Positions 1 to 5,789 of a DNA stretch of 5,913 bases are shown piece after piece. Source of the DNA: an uncultured bacterium. GTDB lineage: Bacteria > Patescibacteriota > Minisyncoccia > Phycocordibacterales > UBA9973. How positions within the stretch are numbered: the stretch's first letter is position 1; every line of letters begins with the position of its first letter. The stretch is from NCBI GenBank assembly GCA_903891365.1, contig CAITEG010000016.1:1-5913 (forward strand), in the 5' to 3' direction. A program made the position numbers and the translations under genes. The notes beneath the pieces were generated by a model. It was given only the letters and a program-made list of their open reading frames with translations. It did not search any database and was not told the origin of the DNA.

Positions 1-1065
1 AGTGTTGGTAAAATGCTTGATAAAGCAGAACTTCCACCACAAGTGGATGCATTAGTAGAAGGACCAGTGATTTCTATCCAGAAATCATCTGTATACATCG
101 ACCTCGCTCCTTTTGGAACAGGTATCATATACGGACGTGAATTCATCAATGCAAAGGACATAATTAAAAAGATAAATATCGGTGACGTTGTGAAAGCAAA
201 AGTCGTCGGTACAGACAATGACGAAGGTTACATAGAACTTTCACTCAAAGAAGCAAAGCAAGCTCTTATCTGGAGTGAAGCTGACAAGGCTATCAAGTCT
301 AAAATTGCTCTTGAACTTACAGTTAAAGAAGCAAACAAAGGTGGACTTATCCTTGACTGGCAAGGTATCTCAGGATTCCTTCCTGCTTCACAACTTAAGA
401 GTGAACACTACCCTCGCGTAGAAGATTCAGATAAAGATAAGATTCTTAAGGCTCTAAAGACACTCGTTGGTAAAAGAATAAGTGTCGTTATGATCTCAGC
501 TCTTCCAAAAGAAGGTAAACTAATCTTCTCTGAAAAAGACAACAATCCAGAAGAACGCAAAGAGATAATCGGCAAGTATGGAATCGGAGATGAGATAGAA
601 TGCGTAGTCGCAGGAATCGTAGACTTCGGAGTATTCCTAAAAGTTGAAGAAGGTCTTGAAGGACTAGTACACATATCTGAAATAGATTGGGGTCTAGTAG
701 AAGATCCTCGCTCAATGTTCAAGATAGGAGAAAAAGTTAAAGCTAAGATAATTGATATCAAAGATGGAAAGATCTCACTATCAATCAAAGCTTTGAAAGA
801 AAATCCTTGGAAAGAATTTGATGGCACACTCAAGAAGGGCGACATCGTCTCAGGAGTAGTTATCAAGTTCAATAAGCACGGAGCTCTCGTATCTATCAAA
901 CAAGGTGTTGCAGGACTCGTCCACAACTCAAGCTTTGGATCTGAAGAGAAGCTCAAGAAGACTCTTGAAATGGGCAAGACTTACAACTTCCAAGTAACAT
1001 TATTTGAACCAAAAGATCAGAGAATGACTTTAGTTCATCTAGATAGTGAAAAGAAAGCAGAATAA
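1..1065 (+). CDS. rpsA: Ribosomal protein S1, four S1 repeats, probably 5'-partial
   Basis: S1 is the mRNA-binding protein of the 30S subunit and helps place mRNA for initiation. Counting from the Met at base 13 (350 residues), four S1-type RNA-binding repeats are visible at about residues 13-80, 98-176, 191-261 and 275-345. The third is the most canonical (GIVDFGVFLKVEEGLEGLVH then IS). The first, with FGTGIIYGREF, looks like CPR-type S1. E. coli S1 has six repeats; about four is usual for CPR. The frame stays open to the window edge with no in-frame start codon in the first 12 bases and no Shine-Dalgarno before base 13. The true start is therefore probably upstream, and I annotate the gene as open at its 5' end; ATG 13 remains possible. 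The gene ends in TAA, 12 bases before a strong terminator. Identity is firm; the start is not. Confidence 0.93.
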   Translation, partial: SVGKMLDKAELPPQVDALVEGPVISIQKSSVYIDLAPFGTGIIYGREFINAKDIIKKINIGDVVKAKVVGTDNDEGYIELSLKEAKQALIWSEADKAIKSKIALELTVKEANKGGLILDWQGISGFLPASQLKSEHYPRVEDSDKDKILKALKTLVGKRISVVMISALPKEGKLIFSEKDNNPEERKEIIGKYGIGDEIECVVAGIVDFGVFLKVEEGLEGLVHISEIDWGLVEDPRSMFKIGEKVKAKIIDIKDGKISLSIKALKENPWKEFDGTLKKGDIVSGVVIKFNKHGALVSIKQGVAGLVHNSSFGSEEKLKKTLEMGKTYNFQVTLFEPKDQRMTLVHLDSEKKAE

Positions 1066-1077
1066 ATATTGAGTAAC

Positions 1078-1108
1078 AAAAATACCTGAGCATTGCTCAG
1101 GTATTTTT
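1078..1108. terminator. Bidirectional intrinsic terminator between rpsA and the small - strand gene
   Basis: A perfect 13-bp inverted repeat: arms at 1078-1090 and 1096-1108 around CATTG, whose outer C and G can also pair. The core is TACCTGAG/CTCAGGTA. The A5 start and T5 end mean the RNA from either strand has a GC-containing stem followed by a U tract, so it should stop rpsA transcription on + and the pth/small-gene transcript on -. The TAA stop of the - strand gene (1107-1109) sits in the outer arm. Confidence 0.9.
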
Positions 1109-1277
1109 AATAATTAAAACCAAAATCTCTCTTTTCAGGATCAATTTTTTTACAAGCTTGTGATAGCTTCTTAAGGTTTTTTATTTTTTCTAATCCTTTT
1201 TTAAACTCAGGAGAATCATAATCTATCTCCCGAACATCTTCTTTACGAATAACACTTTTTGGAGTATCTGTTTCCAT
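1107..1277 (-). CDS. Small hypothetical protein, 56 residues, basic and helical
   Basis: I do not recognise this protein. It has 56 residues, is very rich in Lys, Glu and Asp, and has no signal peptide or membrane segment. Residues about 22-45 (from SPEFKKGLEKIKNLKKLSQ) should form an amphipathic basic helix, and the C-terminus reads DPEKRDFGFNY. An upstream TTG at 1313 is in frame. I chose ATG 1277 because a near-consensus promoter (-10 at 1294-1299) lies inside that extension and would start RNA about 10 bases before the ATG. There is no Shine-Dalgarno sequence; the leader would be roughly AAATTACATT. It lies downstream of pth on the same strand and ends in the terminator shared with rpsA. 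The dedicated promoter, defined terminator and protein-like composition argue for a real gene. A small RNA-binding or ribosome-associated protein would fit the setting, but that is only inference. Confidence 0.6.
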   Translation of the reverse strand: METDTPKSVIRKEDVREIDYDSPEFKKGLEKIKNLKKLSQACKKIDPEKRDFGFNY

Positions 1278-1293
1278 AATGTAATTTTTCTTT

Positions 1294-1322
1294 AGTATAA
1301 TTCCGAAAAACAATTACGTCAA
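1294..1322 (-). promoter_or_regulatory. Sigma-70-type promoter for the small gene
   Basis: Read on the - strand, TTGACG (1322-1317) is followed by exactly 17 bases and then TATACT (1299-1294). Each hexamer matches the consensus at five of six positions. Transcription should start near 1287, giving a leader of about 10 bases before ATG 1277. The promoter begins 16 bases past the pth stop codon, so the small gene can be expressed independently of pth. Confidence 0.75.
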
Positions 1323-1338
1323 ACAAAAAAAGTTAACC

Positions 1339-1926
1339 CTAATTAAACAATGTCATTGCTTTGTCTTTACCTTCACTTGCAAGCATGGATATAATTTCAG
1401 CGACTTTTTTAGCTTGATTTTTAAGGGTTTTTAGTTCGTCTTCTTTGAAAGTTCCTAATAAGAATTTCAAAACTGCTTCCTCCCCTTTTGGTTTCTTAAA
1501 TTTGCCAGTCGGAGTGAGAGGACAAACTCCGATACGAATACGCACAAACTCGCGAGACTTCACCTTCTTGATAATAGACTCTACTCCGTTGTGCCCACCT
1601 GAACTTCTGTTGAAAGAAATTTTTAAGGTACCTACTGGTAGATCCATATCATCATAAACTACTACAAGATTTTTCAATTTCTTTGGATTATCAATAATCT
1701 GACAAACAGCATTACCTGAATTATTCATAAAAGTATTTGGCAAAATAAATTCTACTTTCTCTCCACCTAGTTCTCCTTTGCTTCGAAGTGACTTTAACTT
1801 CATGTCATCTTTCCATTCGGAAAAATCATTTGCTTTTGCAATTTTTTCTAAAATAATTCGCCCGCTATTGTGACGAGTATTTTCATATTCTTTTCCTGGA
1901 TTTCCAAGTCCTACTATTAGCATCAT
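1339..1926 (-). CDS. pth: Peptidyl-tRNA hydrolase
   Basis: Pth cleaves the ester bond of peptidyl-tRNA released from stalled ribosomes and so recycles tRNA; it is a cytosolic monomer. The 195 residues match the bacterial Pth family in length and order of motifs: LIVGLGNPG (3-11), catalytic His19 in TRHNSG, TFMNNSG with Asn68, YDDMDLP with Asp92, and GGHNG with Asn113. These match the E. coli active-site residues Asn10, His20, Asn68, Asp93 and Asn114. A Lys/Pro-rich insertion near residues 136-150 (PLTPTGKFKKPKGEE) enlarges the loop after the RIRIG strand. The gene starts ATGATG. The first ATG falls exactly where transcription should begin, while the second would give the more usual family start, MLIVGLGNPG. 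No Shine-Dalgarno is present. It ends in TAG, unlike the TAA used by the other genes here, and reads toward the small unknown gene. Confidence 0.96.
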   Translation of the reverse strand: MMLIVGLGNPGKEYENTRHNSGRIILEKIAKANDFSEWKDDMKLKSLRSKGELGGEKVEFILPNTFMNNSGNAVCQIIDNPKKLKNLVVVYDDMDLPVGTLKISFNRSSGGHNGVESIIKKVKSREFVRIRIGVCPLTPTGKFKKPKGEEAVLKFLLGTFKEDELKTLKNQAKKVAEIISMLASEGKDKAMTLFN

Positions 1927-1932
1927 AAATTT

Positions 1933-1959
1933 ATAATACCATATCTATTGCTCCATCAA
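1933..1959 (-). promoter_or_regulatory. Extended -10 promoter giving a probably leaderless pth mRNA
   Basis: On the - strand an extended -10, TGGTATTAT (1941-1933), is followed by only six bases (AAATTT) before ATG 1926. A start seven bases after the -10 would fall on the A of the ATG. The -35 is weak: TTGATG (1959-1954) at a 15-base spacing, or TTTTGA (1961-1956) at 17. An extended -10 often compensates for a poor -35. Confidence 0.6.
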
Positions 1960-1986
1960 AATAGCTTCTTTCAAAATGCACACAAT

Positions 1987-2045
1987 AATTTTCTACTGAA
2001 AATTTTGCTCGTACTCGGCCCGTCGGCCTCCGTAAGGCATTTTTC
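1987..2045. other. GC-rich hairpin element in the pth/lepB intergenic region
   Basis: Two structures stand next to each other in an otherwise AT-rich spacer. The first is a perfect 7-bp hairpin, AATTTTC-TACT-GAAAATT (1987-2004). The second is a 32-base island (2007-2038) with 23 G/C bases, holding GGCC-CGTC-GGCC (2017-2028) flanked by TAC (2012-2014) and GTA (2032-2034), then GC ends. An alternative, mutually exclusive hairpin is GCCT-CCGTA-AGGC (2026-2038), followed by ATTTTT. I see no reading frame or tRNA here. It could be an extragenic palindromic repeat, a weak terminator or attenuator, or a structured RNA. Confidence 0.5.
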
Positions 2046-2094
2046 AAGAACTATTTTAATTACGCAACAATACCACACCACACTAAATCATATT

Positions 2095-2121
2095 CTGTCA
2101 ATAGAAATTGTATGATAAAAT
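2095..2121 (+). promoter_or_regulatory. Extended -10 promoter for the lepB-hisS-def-fmt operon
   Basis: An extended -10, TGATAAAAT (2113-2121), lies nine bases before the lepB ATG. A -35-like CTGTCA (2095-2100) sits at a short 15-base spacing. RNA should start near 2128, leaving a leader of about 0-5 bases. The overlapping TATGAT (2111-2116) is an alternative -10 that would give about eight leader bases. Either way there is no room for a normal Shine-Dalgarno sequence. Confidence 0.6.
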
Positions 2122-2130
2122 ACTTCCTAT

Positions 2131-2718
2131 ATGGAAAATAATTTAAAACCAAATGTTCTTAAAAACCCTAAGTTTAAAAAGTTTTTGAATGACGGTTGGG
2201 ACTTACTCAAGTTTGCCATTATGGCCCTCGTCATAGTGATACCTATCCGTATGTGGATAGCACAGCCATTTGTAGTTTCAGGTGAGTCTATGTTCCCTAC
2301 TTTTGACAATGGTCAGTACCTCATCGTAGATGAGATATCATACATACTAGGAAGTGCTCATCGTGGTGATGTAGTTGTCTTCCGTTATCCTGGTGACCCT
2401 TCCAGATTCTTCATAAAGAGAATCATCGGTTTACCAAATGAAACTATAAATATAAAAGATAGCAAAGTCACAATCATCAACAAGGATCATCCAGAAGGAT
2501 TTACTTTAACTGAACCATACATAAACGAGAAGACTTTTGAAGGTGGAACATACAAAACAAAAGATGGTGAATACTTCGTATTAGGAGATAACAGAAACAG
2601 AAGTTCAGATTCAAGATATTGGGGAATATTACCTAAGAAATTATTAATAGGAAAAGCATTTTTAAGACTTCTTCCTTTCAAAGAAGTATCATATTTACCA
2701 GGGAATTATAATCAATAA
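2131..2718 (+). CDS. lepB: Signal peptidase I (type I leader peptidase)
   Basis: This membrane-bound serine protease removes signal peptides from proteins exported through Sec or Tat. The 195 residues show a basic cytoplasmic N-terminus and one membrane segment at about 25-44. The family boxes follow in order: SGESMFPT with catalytic Ser53, GQYLIVDEISY (61-71), RGDVVVFRYP (78-87) leading to FFIKRIIGLP with general-base Lys96, and GDNRNRSSDSR (152-162). With a single membrane anchor and a short catalytic domain it resembles the SipS-like enzymes of Gram-positive bacteria, not the two-anchor E. coli LepB. It is the first gene of the operon, four bases before hisS. The ATG is fixed by the promoter just upstream and by the normal N-terminal length; no Shine-Dalgarno is visible. 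Confidence 0.96.
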   Translation: MENNLKPNVLKNPKFKKFLNDGWDLLKFAIMALVIVIPIRMWIAQPFVVSGESMFPTFDNGQYLIVDEISYILGSAHRGDVVVFRYPGDPSRFFIKRIIGLPNETINIKDSKVTIINKDHPEGFTLTEPYINEKTFEGGTYKTKDGEYFVLGDNRNRSSDSRYWGILPKKLLIGKAFLRLLPFKEVSYLPGNYNQ

Positions 2719-2722
2719 AAAC

Positions 2723-4021
2723 ATGAGTACTCCAACTAAAAAAACAAGTAAAGAACCATTAACATCTCTAAAAGGAATGAGAGATATCGTAGATGAACAA
2801 TACTATCAATTCCAAGGCTTCTTCGAGAAAGCTCAAGAAGTCGCAGTCTACTATGGTTTCAAGCCTATCGATACTCCTATCCTCGAGCATGAAGCAGTTT
2901 TCACTTCTTCTATCGGTGAAGGTACAGACATCATAGACAAAGAAATGTATACACTTAAAACAAAAGGTGGAGATCACCTCGCCATGCGTCCTGAGCACAC
3001 TGCAGGCCTTATGCGTAGCTATATCGAGCATGGTATGCAGTCACTTCCCCAGCCTCTTCTATTCTACAGTTATGGCCCAACTTTCAGACACGACAATCCT
3101 CAAAAGGGACGTTACCGCCAGTTCTATCAATTCGATGTTGATGTTCTTGGAAGTGAGAAAAGTATACTCGATGCATTAGTTATAAAAACAACTTGGACTA
3201 TTTTAGAAGAAGCTGGGGCTAAGAATCTTTCTGTTGATATCAACTCTATAGGTGACAAAGAATGTCGTAGTGGATATATACGTGAGCTTGTTTCTTTCTA
3301 CAAGAAAAACATAAGCTTCCTTCCTGCTATCGATCGTGAGAGACTCAAGACAAATCCTCTTCGTATTCTCGACTCAAAAGAAGAAAAGACTATTGAACTC
3401 AATCAGAATGCGCCAGAAGCCATCTCTCACCTTTGCCCTGATTGCAAAAAGCACTTCAAAGAAGTTCTTGAATATTTAGAAAAAATGGAAATTCCTTATA
3501 CTATCAACAAGTGTCTTGTTCGTGGACTTTCTTACTACACTCGAACTGTCGCTGAGATTATGATAGAAGACGAAGAGACAGGTAAAAAGATAACAATCGC
3601 TGGTGGTGGTAGATATGACTACTTAGGCAAACAATTAGGAGCCAAGAAAGACATCCCTTCTGTGGGTATGTCTATAGGAGTAGATCGAGTTGTCGAAGCT
3701 CCTTGGTTCGCAAAGCTCTCCCCTCGTATTATAAAGAAGCCAAAGATATACTTTATTCAGCTCGGTTTTGATGCAAAACTTAAATCACTCAATGTTATAG
3801 AAATTCTAAGAAAAGGAAAAGTGCCGATAGCTCAATCGATATCCAAAGATAGTCTAGGCGCTCAGCTTGCTGTCGCAGAGAAGCTTGGTATGCATTATGC
3901 TATCATCTTCGGACAAAAAGAAGCTATGGAGAACTCTGTCATTTTCAGAGATATGACAAACAGATCTCAAGATACCGTGAAGTTACCAAACTTGCTTGAA
4001 TACATTAAAAATCTAAAATAA
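2723..4021 (+). CDS. hisS: Histidine-tRNA ligase (HisRS)
   Basis: HisRS is a class II synthetase that charges tRNA-His in the cytosol, usually as a homodimer. The 432 residues fit the usual bacterial length. Landmarks are KGMRD (17-21), the RPEHT block (89-93, usually RPE-T), motif 2 FRHDNPQKGRYRQF (121-134), the histidine-binding HisA region LVRGLSYYTRT (265-275) with catalytic Arg267, AGGGRYDYLG (293-302), and motif 3 SVGMSIGVDRVV (313-324). A C-terminal anticodon-binding domain runs from about 340 to 432 with the typical SLGAQLAVAEKLG helix. The HisA motif has Ser270 where RGLDYY is usual, and then TVAE where TVFE is usual. Cys238 and Cys241 form a CPDC pair, with further cysteines at 181 and 264. 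The gene starts four bases after lepB with no Shine-Dalgarno, so translation may be coupled to lepB. Confidence 0.96.
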   Translation: MSTPTKKTSKEPLTSLKGMRDIVDEQYYQFQGFFEKAQEVAVYYGFKPIDTPILEHEAVFTSSIGEGTDIIDKEMYTLKTKGGDHLAMRPEHTAGLMRSYIEHGMQSLPQPLLFYSYGPTFRHDNPQKGRYRQFYQFDVDVLGSEKSILDALVIKTTWTILEEAGAKNLSVDINSIGDKECRSGYIRELVSFYKKNISFLPAIDRERLKTNPLRILDSKEEKTIELNQNAPEAISHLCPDCKKHFKEVLEYLEKMEIPYTINKCLVRGLSYYTRTVAEIMIEDEETGKKITIAGGGRYDYLGKQLGAKKDIPSVGMSIGVDRVVEAPWFAKLSPRIIKKPKIYFIQLGFDAKLKSLNVIEILRKGKVPIAQSISKDSLGAQLAVAEKLGMHYAIIFGQKEAMENSVIFRDMTNRSQDTVKLPNLLEYIKNLK

Positions 4022-4025
4022 AAAT

Positions 4026-4586
4026 ATGATTAAAATTGTTCAAAGTGAAGATCCTGTTTTACGAGAGGTTGCAAAGGAAGTTCCTTTGTCTCTTATCGGT
4101 AAACCTAAAATAAAAAAAATAATCAATGACATGATTATCGCTTTAAACGCTGAGAGTGATGGCGTCGCCATCGCAGCTCCACAGATAGGAGTTTCTCTCC
4201 GTATTTTTGTGGTATCTGGAAGAATTTTTGATGATGATTTTATAAGAGGCCAAGGCTCAATCGAAGGTGACTTATACAAGAAAGCTCGTCAGAAAGACAT
4301 GGTCTTTATAAATCCAATTTTAAAGAAAATATCAAAAGATAAAAAGCTTCTTTCAGAAGGATGCCTCTCTGTCCGTCCTATCTATGGTAAAGTTCGTCGT
4401 GCAACCAGAGCCACAGTTGAAGCCTATGATGAGAATGGAAAGAAAGTTGTTAAAGATGCATCTGGGCTACTTGCTCACATCTTTCAGCATGAGACAGACC
4501 ATCTCGATGGAGTCCTCTTCATAGACAAAGCCAAGGATTTGCATGAAGCTTCTATGGATAATGATGAATTCAATGAGAAAAATTAA
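4026..4586 (+). CDS. def: Peptide deformylase
   Basis: Def is a metal-dependent hydrolase, usually with iron, that removes the N-formyl group from nascent proteins. All three motifs are present in 186 residues: GVAIAAPQIG (46-55), EGCLS (111-115) with metal ligand Cys113, and HETDH (155-159) with ligands His155 and His159 and catalytic Glu156. The second glycine of the usual GxGxAAPQ motif is Ala48. Between the strand ending VVSG and the strand VFINP lies a stretch of about 28 residues (65-92), longer than the few residues found in E. coli Def. The C-terminus is a charged tail. It sits four bases after hisS and six before fmt. def next to fmt is a classic pairing, since the two enzymes add and remove the same formyl group. 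No Shine-Dalgarno is seen. Confidence 0.95.
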   Translation: MIKIVQSEDPVLREVAKEVPLSLIGKPKIKKIINDMIIALNAESDGVAIAAPQIGVSLRIFVVSGRIFDDDFIRGQGSIEGDLYKKARQKDMVFINPILKKISKDKKLLSEGCLSVRPIYGKVRRATRATVEAYDENGKKVVKDASGLLAHIFQHETDHLDGVLFIDKAKDLHEASMDNDEFNEKN

Positions 4587-4592
4587 TTTAAA

Positions 4593-5417
4593 ATGTCTCA
4601 ACAAAATCTAAATTTTATATTCTTTGGAACTCCAAGTATAGCAAGTAGAACTCTTGAGATACTAAAAGAGAAAGGCTATATACCAAAGCTAATCGTAACT
4701 TCACCAGACAAACCTAGTGGACGTGGCTTAGAAATGCACGAAACACCTGTAGCTATCTGGGCAAAAGAAAATAATATAAAAACTCTCAAACCTGAGAAAA
4801 TTACTCCAGAGTTTGTAAACGAATTAGAAGAAATAGATCTTTATATAGTAGTTGCTTATGGGAAAATTCTTCCAGAAAATTTAATCAAGAAGCCAGAACT
4901 AGGCACAATCAATATCCACTACTCCCTTCTACCAAAGTATCGTGGAGCTTCTCCTCTCGAAGCAACACTTTTAAATGGAGATGAGGAGACAGGCGTTAGC
5001 ATCCAACAAATGGAATACAAGATGGATAGTGGACCAATTCTAAGAGAAGAAAGAATCGACATAGGTATCAATGACACAAAAGAAGAACTACGCGAAACTC
5101 TTATAAATTTGGGAGGAAATGTTTTAGCTGAGATACTACCTAGTATTAAAAACAAAGAGATAATACCTTCTCCACAAGATGAAAGTCTGGCTACTTTCTG
5201 CAAGAAAATCAAAAAAGAAGATGGCGAGATAGATATCCACGGTGACGCTAAAGAGAACTGGAATAAATACAGAGCTTACTTTGGTTGGCCAGGAGTTTTC
5301 TTCTTTAAAGACAATAAAAGAATAAAAATAACAGAAGCTAAATACGAAAATAACTCGTTTATAATTAAACGAGTTATTCCTGAAGGTAAAAAGGAAAGAG
5401 ATTATTTAGAAGTATAA
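4593..5417 (+). CDS. fmt: Methionyl-tRNA formyltransferase
   Basis: Fmt transfers a formyl group from 10-formyl-tetrahydrofolate to initiator Met-tRNA, making the fMet-tRNA used to start translation. In the 274 residues the catalytic domain spans about 5-190. It has FFGTPSIASR (10-19), PDKPSGRG (38-45) and the active-site core NIHYSLLPKYRGASP (107-121) with Asn107 and His109. Asp145 in KMDSGPIL completes the Asn-His-Asp triad. The C-terminal barrel domain that grips the tRNA (about 198-274) includes TFCKKIKKEDGEID and YFGWPGV. The protein is shorter than E. coli Fmt (about 315 residues), mainly at the C-terminus, which stops soon after IPEGKKE. The last operon gene, it ends in TAA and overlaps the 3' end of convergent hpf by 16 bases. 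A hairpin that likely terminates hpf lies in its codons 253-262. Confidence 0.96.
   Translation: MSQQNLNFIFFGTPSIASRTLEILKEKGYIPKLIVTSPDKPSGRGLEMHETPVAIWAKENNIKTLKPEKITPEFVNELEEIDLYIVVAYGKILPENLIKKPELGTINIHYSLLPKYRGASPLEATLLNGDEETGVSIQQMEYKMDSGPILREERIDIGINDTKEELRETLINLGGNVLAEILPSIKNKEIIPSPQDESLATFCKKIKKEDGEIDIHGDAKENWNKYRAYFGWPGVFFFKDNKRIKITEAKYENNSFIIKRVIPEGKKERDYLEV
5347..5378 (-). terminator. Probable hpf terminator, embedded in the fmt coding sequence
   Basis: A perfect 12-bp inverted repeat has arms AATAACTCGTTT (5349-5360) and AAACGAGTTATT (5367-5378) around ATAATT, whose outer A and T can also pair. On the - strand the stem runs into TTTT (5350-5347) and then CGTATTT. It begins 23 bases past the hpf stop codon. 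On the + strand no T tract follows it, so it should act mainly on hpf transcripts. The U tract is short and the stem AT-rich, so termination may be incomplete. Confidence 0.6.
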
Positions 5418-5785
5418 GGATCTCTTTTTGAAAAACCTTTAAGCATTTTCTTTATACTCACTGCGCCTCTCTTAAAGAGAGTATTTTTTCTTTTTTTATT
5501 ATTTTTAATTCTTTTTATAAGTTCATCTTTTGCATCATCTATCGCCTTATACAAGTCACTCTTCTCGGAATCAGTGAAGAAATTTTCTCCATTTAAAGAA
5601 ACATCAAATTCAGCTTTAAAATAATCTCCTTGCTTGTGATGTTTTGTCGTCTTGCCTACTTCTACAGAAATGATAACTTCTTCTCCTTCTGGGACAAATC
5701 TTTCGATGGCTTCAGCTTTTTTGTTTACATAACTACTAATAGCGGATGTTAATTCCATATTTGTCGCTTTTATTTTTATTGTCAT
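5402..5785 (-). CDS. hpf: Ribosome hibernation promoting factor, short HPF/RaiA family
   Basis: HPF/RaiA proteins bind the decoding region of idle 30S subunits and silence or store ribosomes when growth slows. The 127 residues begin with the family fold: strand MTIKIKATNMELT, helix SAISSYVNKKAEAIERF, strands around VIISVEVG (37-44) and YFKAEFDVSL (55-64), then helix DSEKSDLYKAIDDAKDELIKR (72-92). The tail (about 93-127) is strongly basic (NNKKRKNTLFKRG, IKKMLKGF). It lacks the dimerising C-terminal domain of long HPF, so it belongs to the short class. ATG 5785 gives the expected N-terminus; no Shine-Dalgarno precedes it and I find no convincing promoter. It converges on fmt with a 16-base overlap. 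Its Lys-rich tail codons form the T tract of a likely fmt terminator on the other strand. Confidence 0.9.
   Translation of the reverse strand: MTIKIKATNMELTSAISSYVNKKAEAIERFVPEGEEVIISVEVGKTTKHHKQGDYFKAEFDVSLNGENFFTDSEKSDLYKAIDDAKDELIKRIKNNKKRKNTLFKRGAVSIKKMLKGFSKRDPYTSK
5467..5498 (+). terminator. Probable terminator of the lepB-hisS-def-fmt operon, embedded in hpf
   Basis: On the + strand CTCTCT (5467-5472), TAA and AGAGAG (5476-5481) form a 6-bp hairpin, followed at once by TA, T6, C and T7 (5482-5498). It lies 49 bases past the fmt stop. No other terminator is visible between fmt and this point. On the opposite strand these bases encode hpf residues about 97-107 (KKRKNTLFKRG), so the T runs may partly reflect selection for a basic protein tail. 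Confidence 0.55.
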
Positions 5786-5789
5786 ATTT

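Noticed and set aside
408..977. A 189-codon open frame on the - strand opposite rpsA
   Set aside because: It is a shadow of the S1 coding strand, rich in Ser, Pro, Leu and Ile with no recognisable domain. The + strand frame is an unmistakable S1 protein.
1107..1313. Longer version of the small gene starting at TTG 1313 (68 residues)
   Set aside because: The -10 hexamer TATACT and likely transcript start lie downstream of this TTG, so the mRNA would not contain it. ATG 1277 fits the promoter.
1321..1352. Possible pth terminator on the - strand (GTTTAA / TTAAC, then T7)
   Set aside because: The stem is only about 5 bp with a bulge and no strong GC core. Read-through into the small gene and the shared terminator at 1078-1108 is more plausible.
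1927..2130. CRISPR or tandem repeat in the pth/lepB spacer
   Set aside because: There is only a short CGGCC direct repeat inside the GC island and no regularly spaced units.
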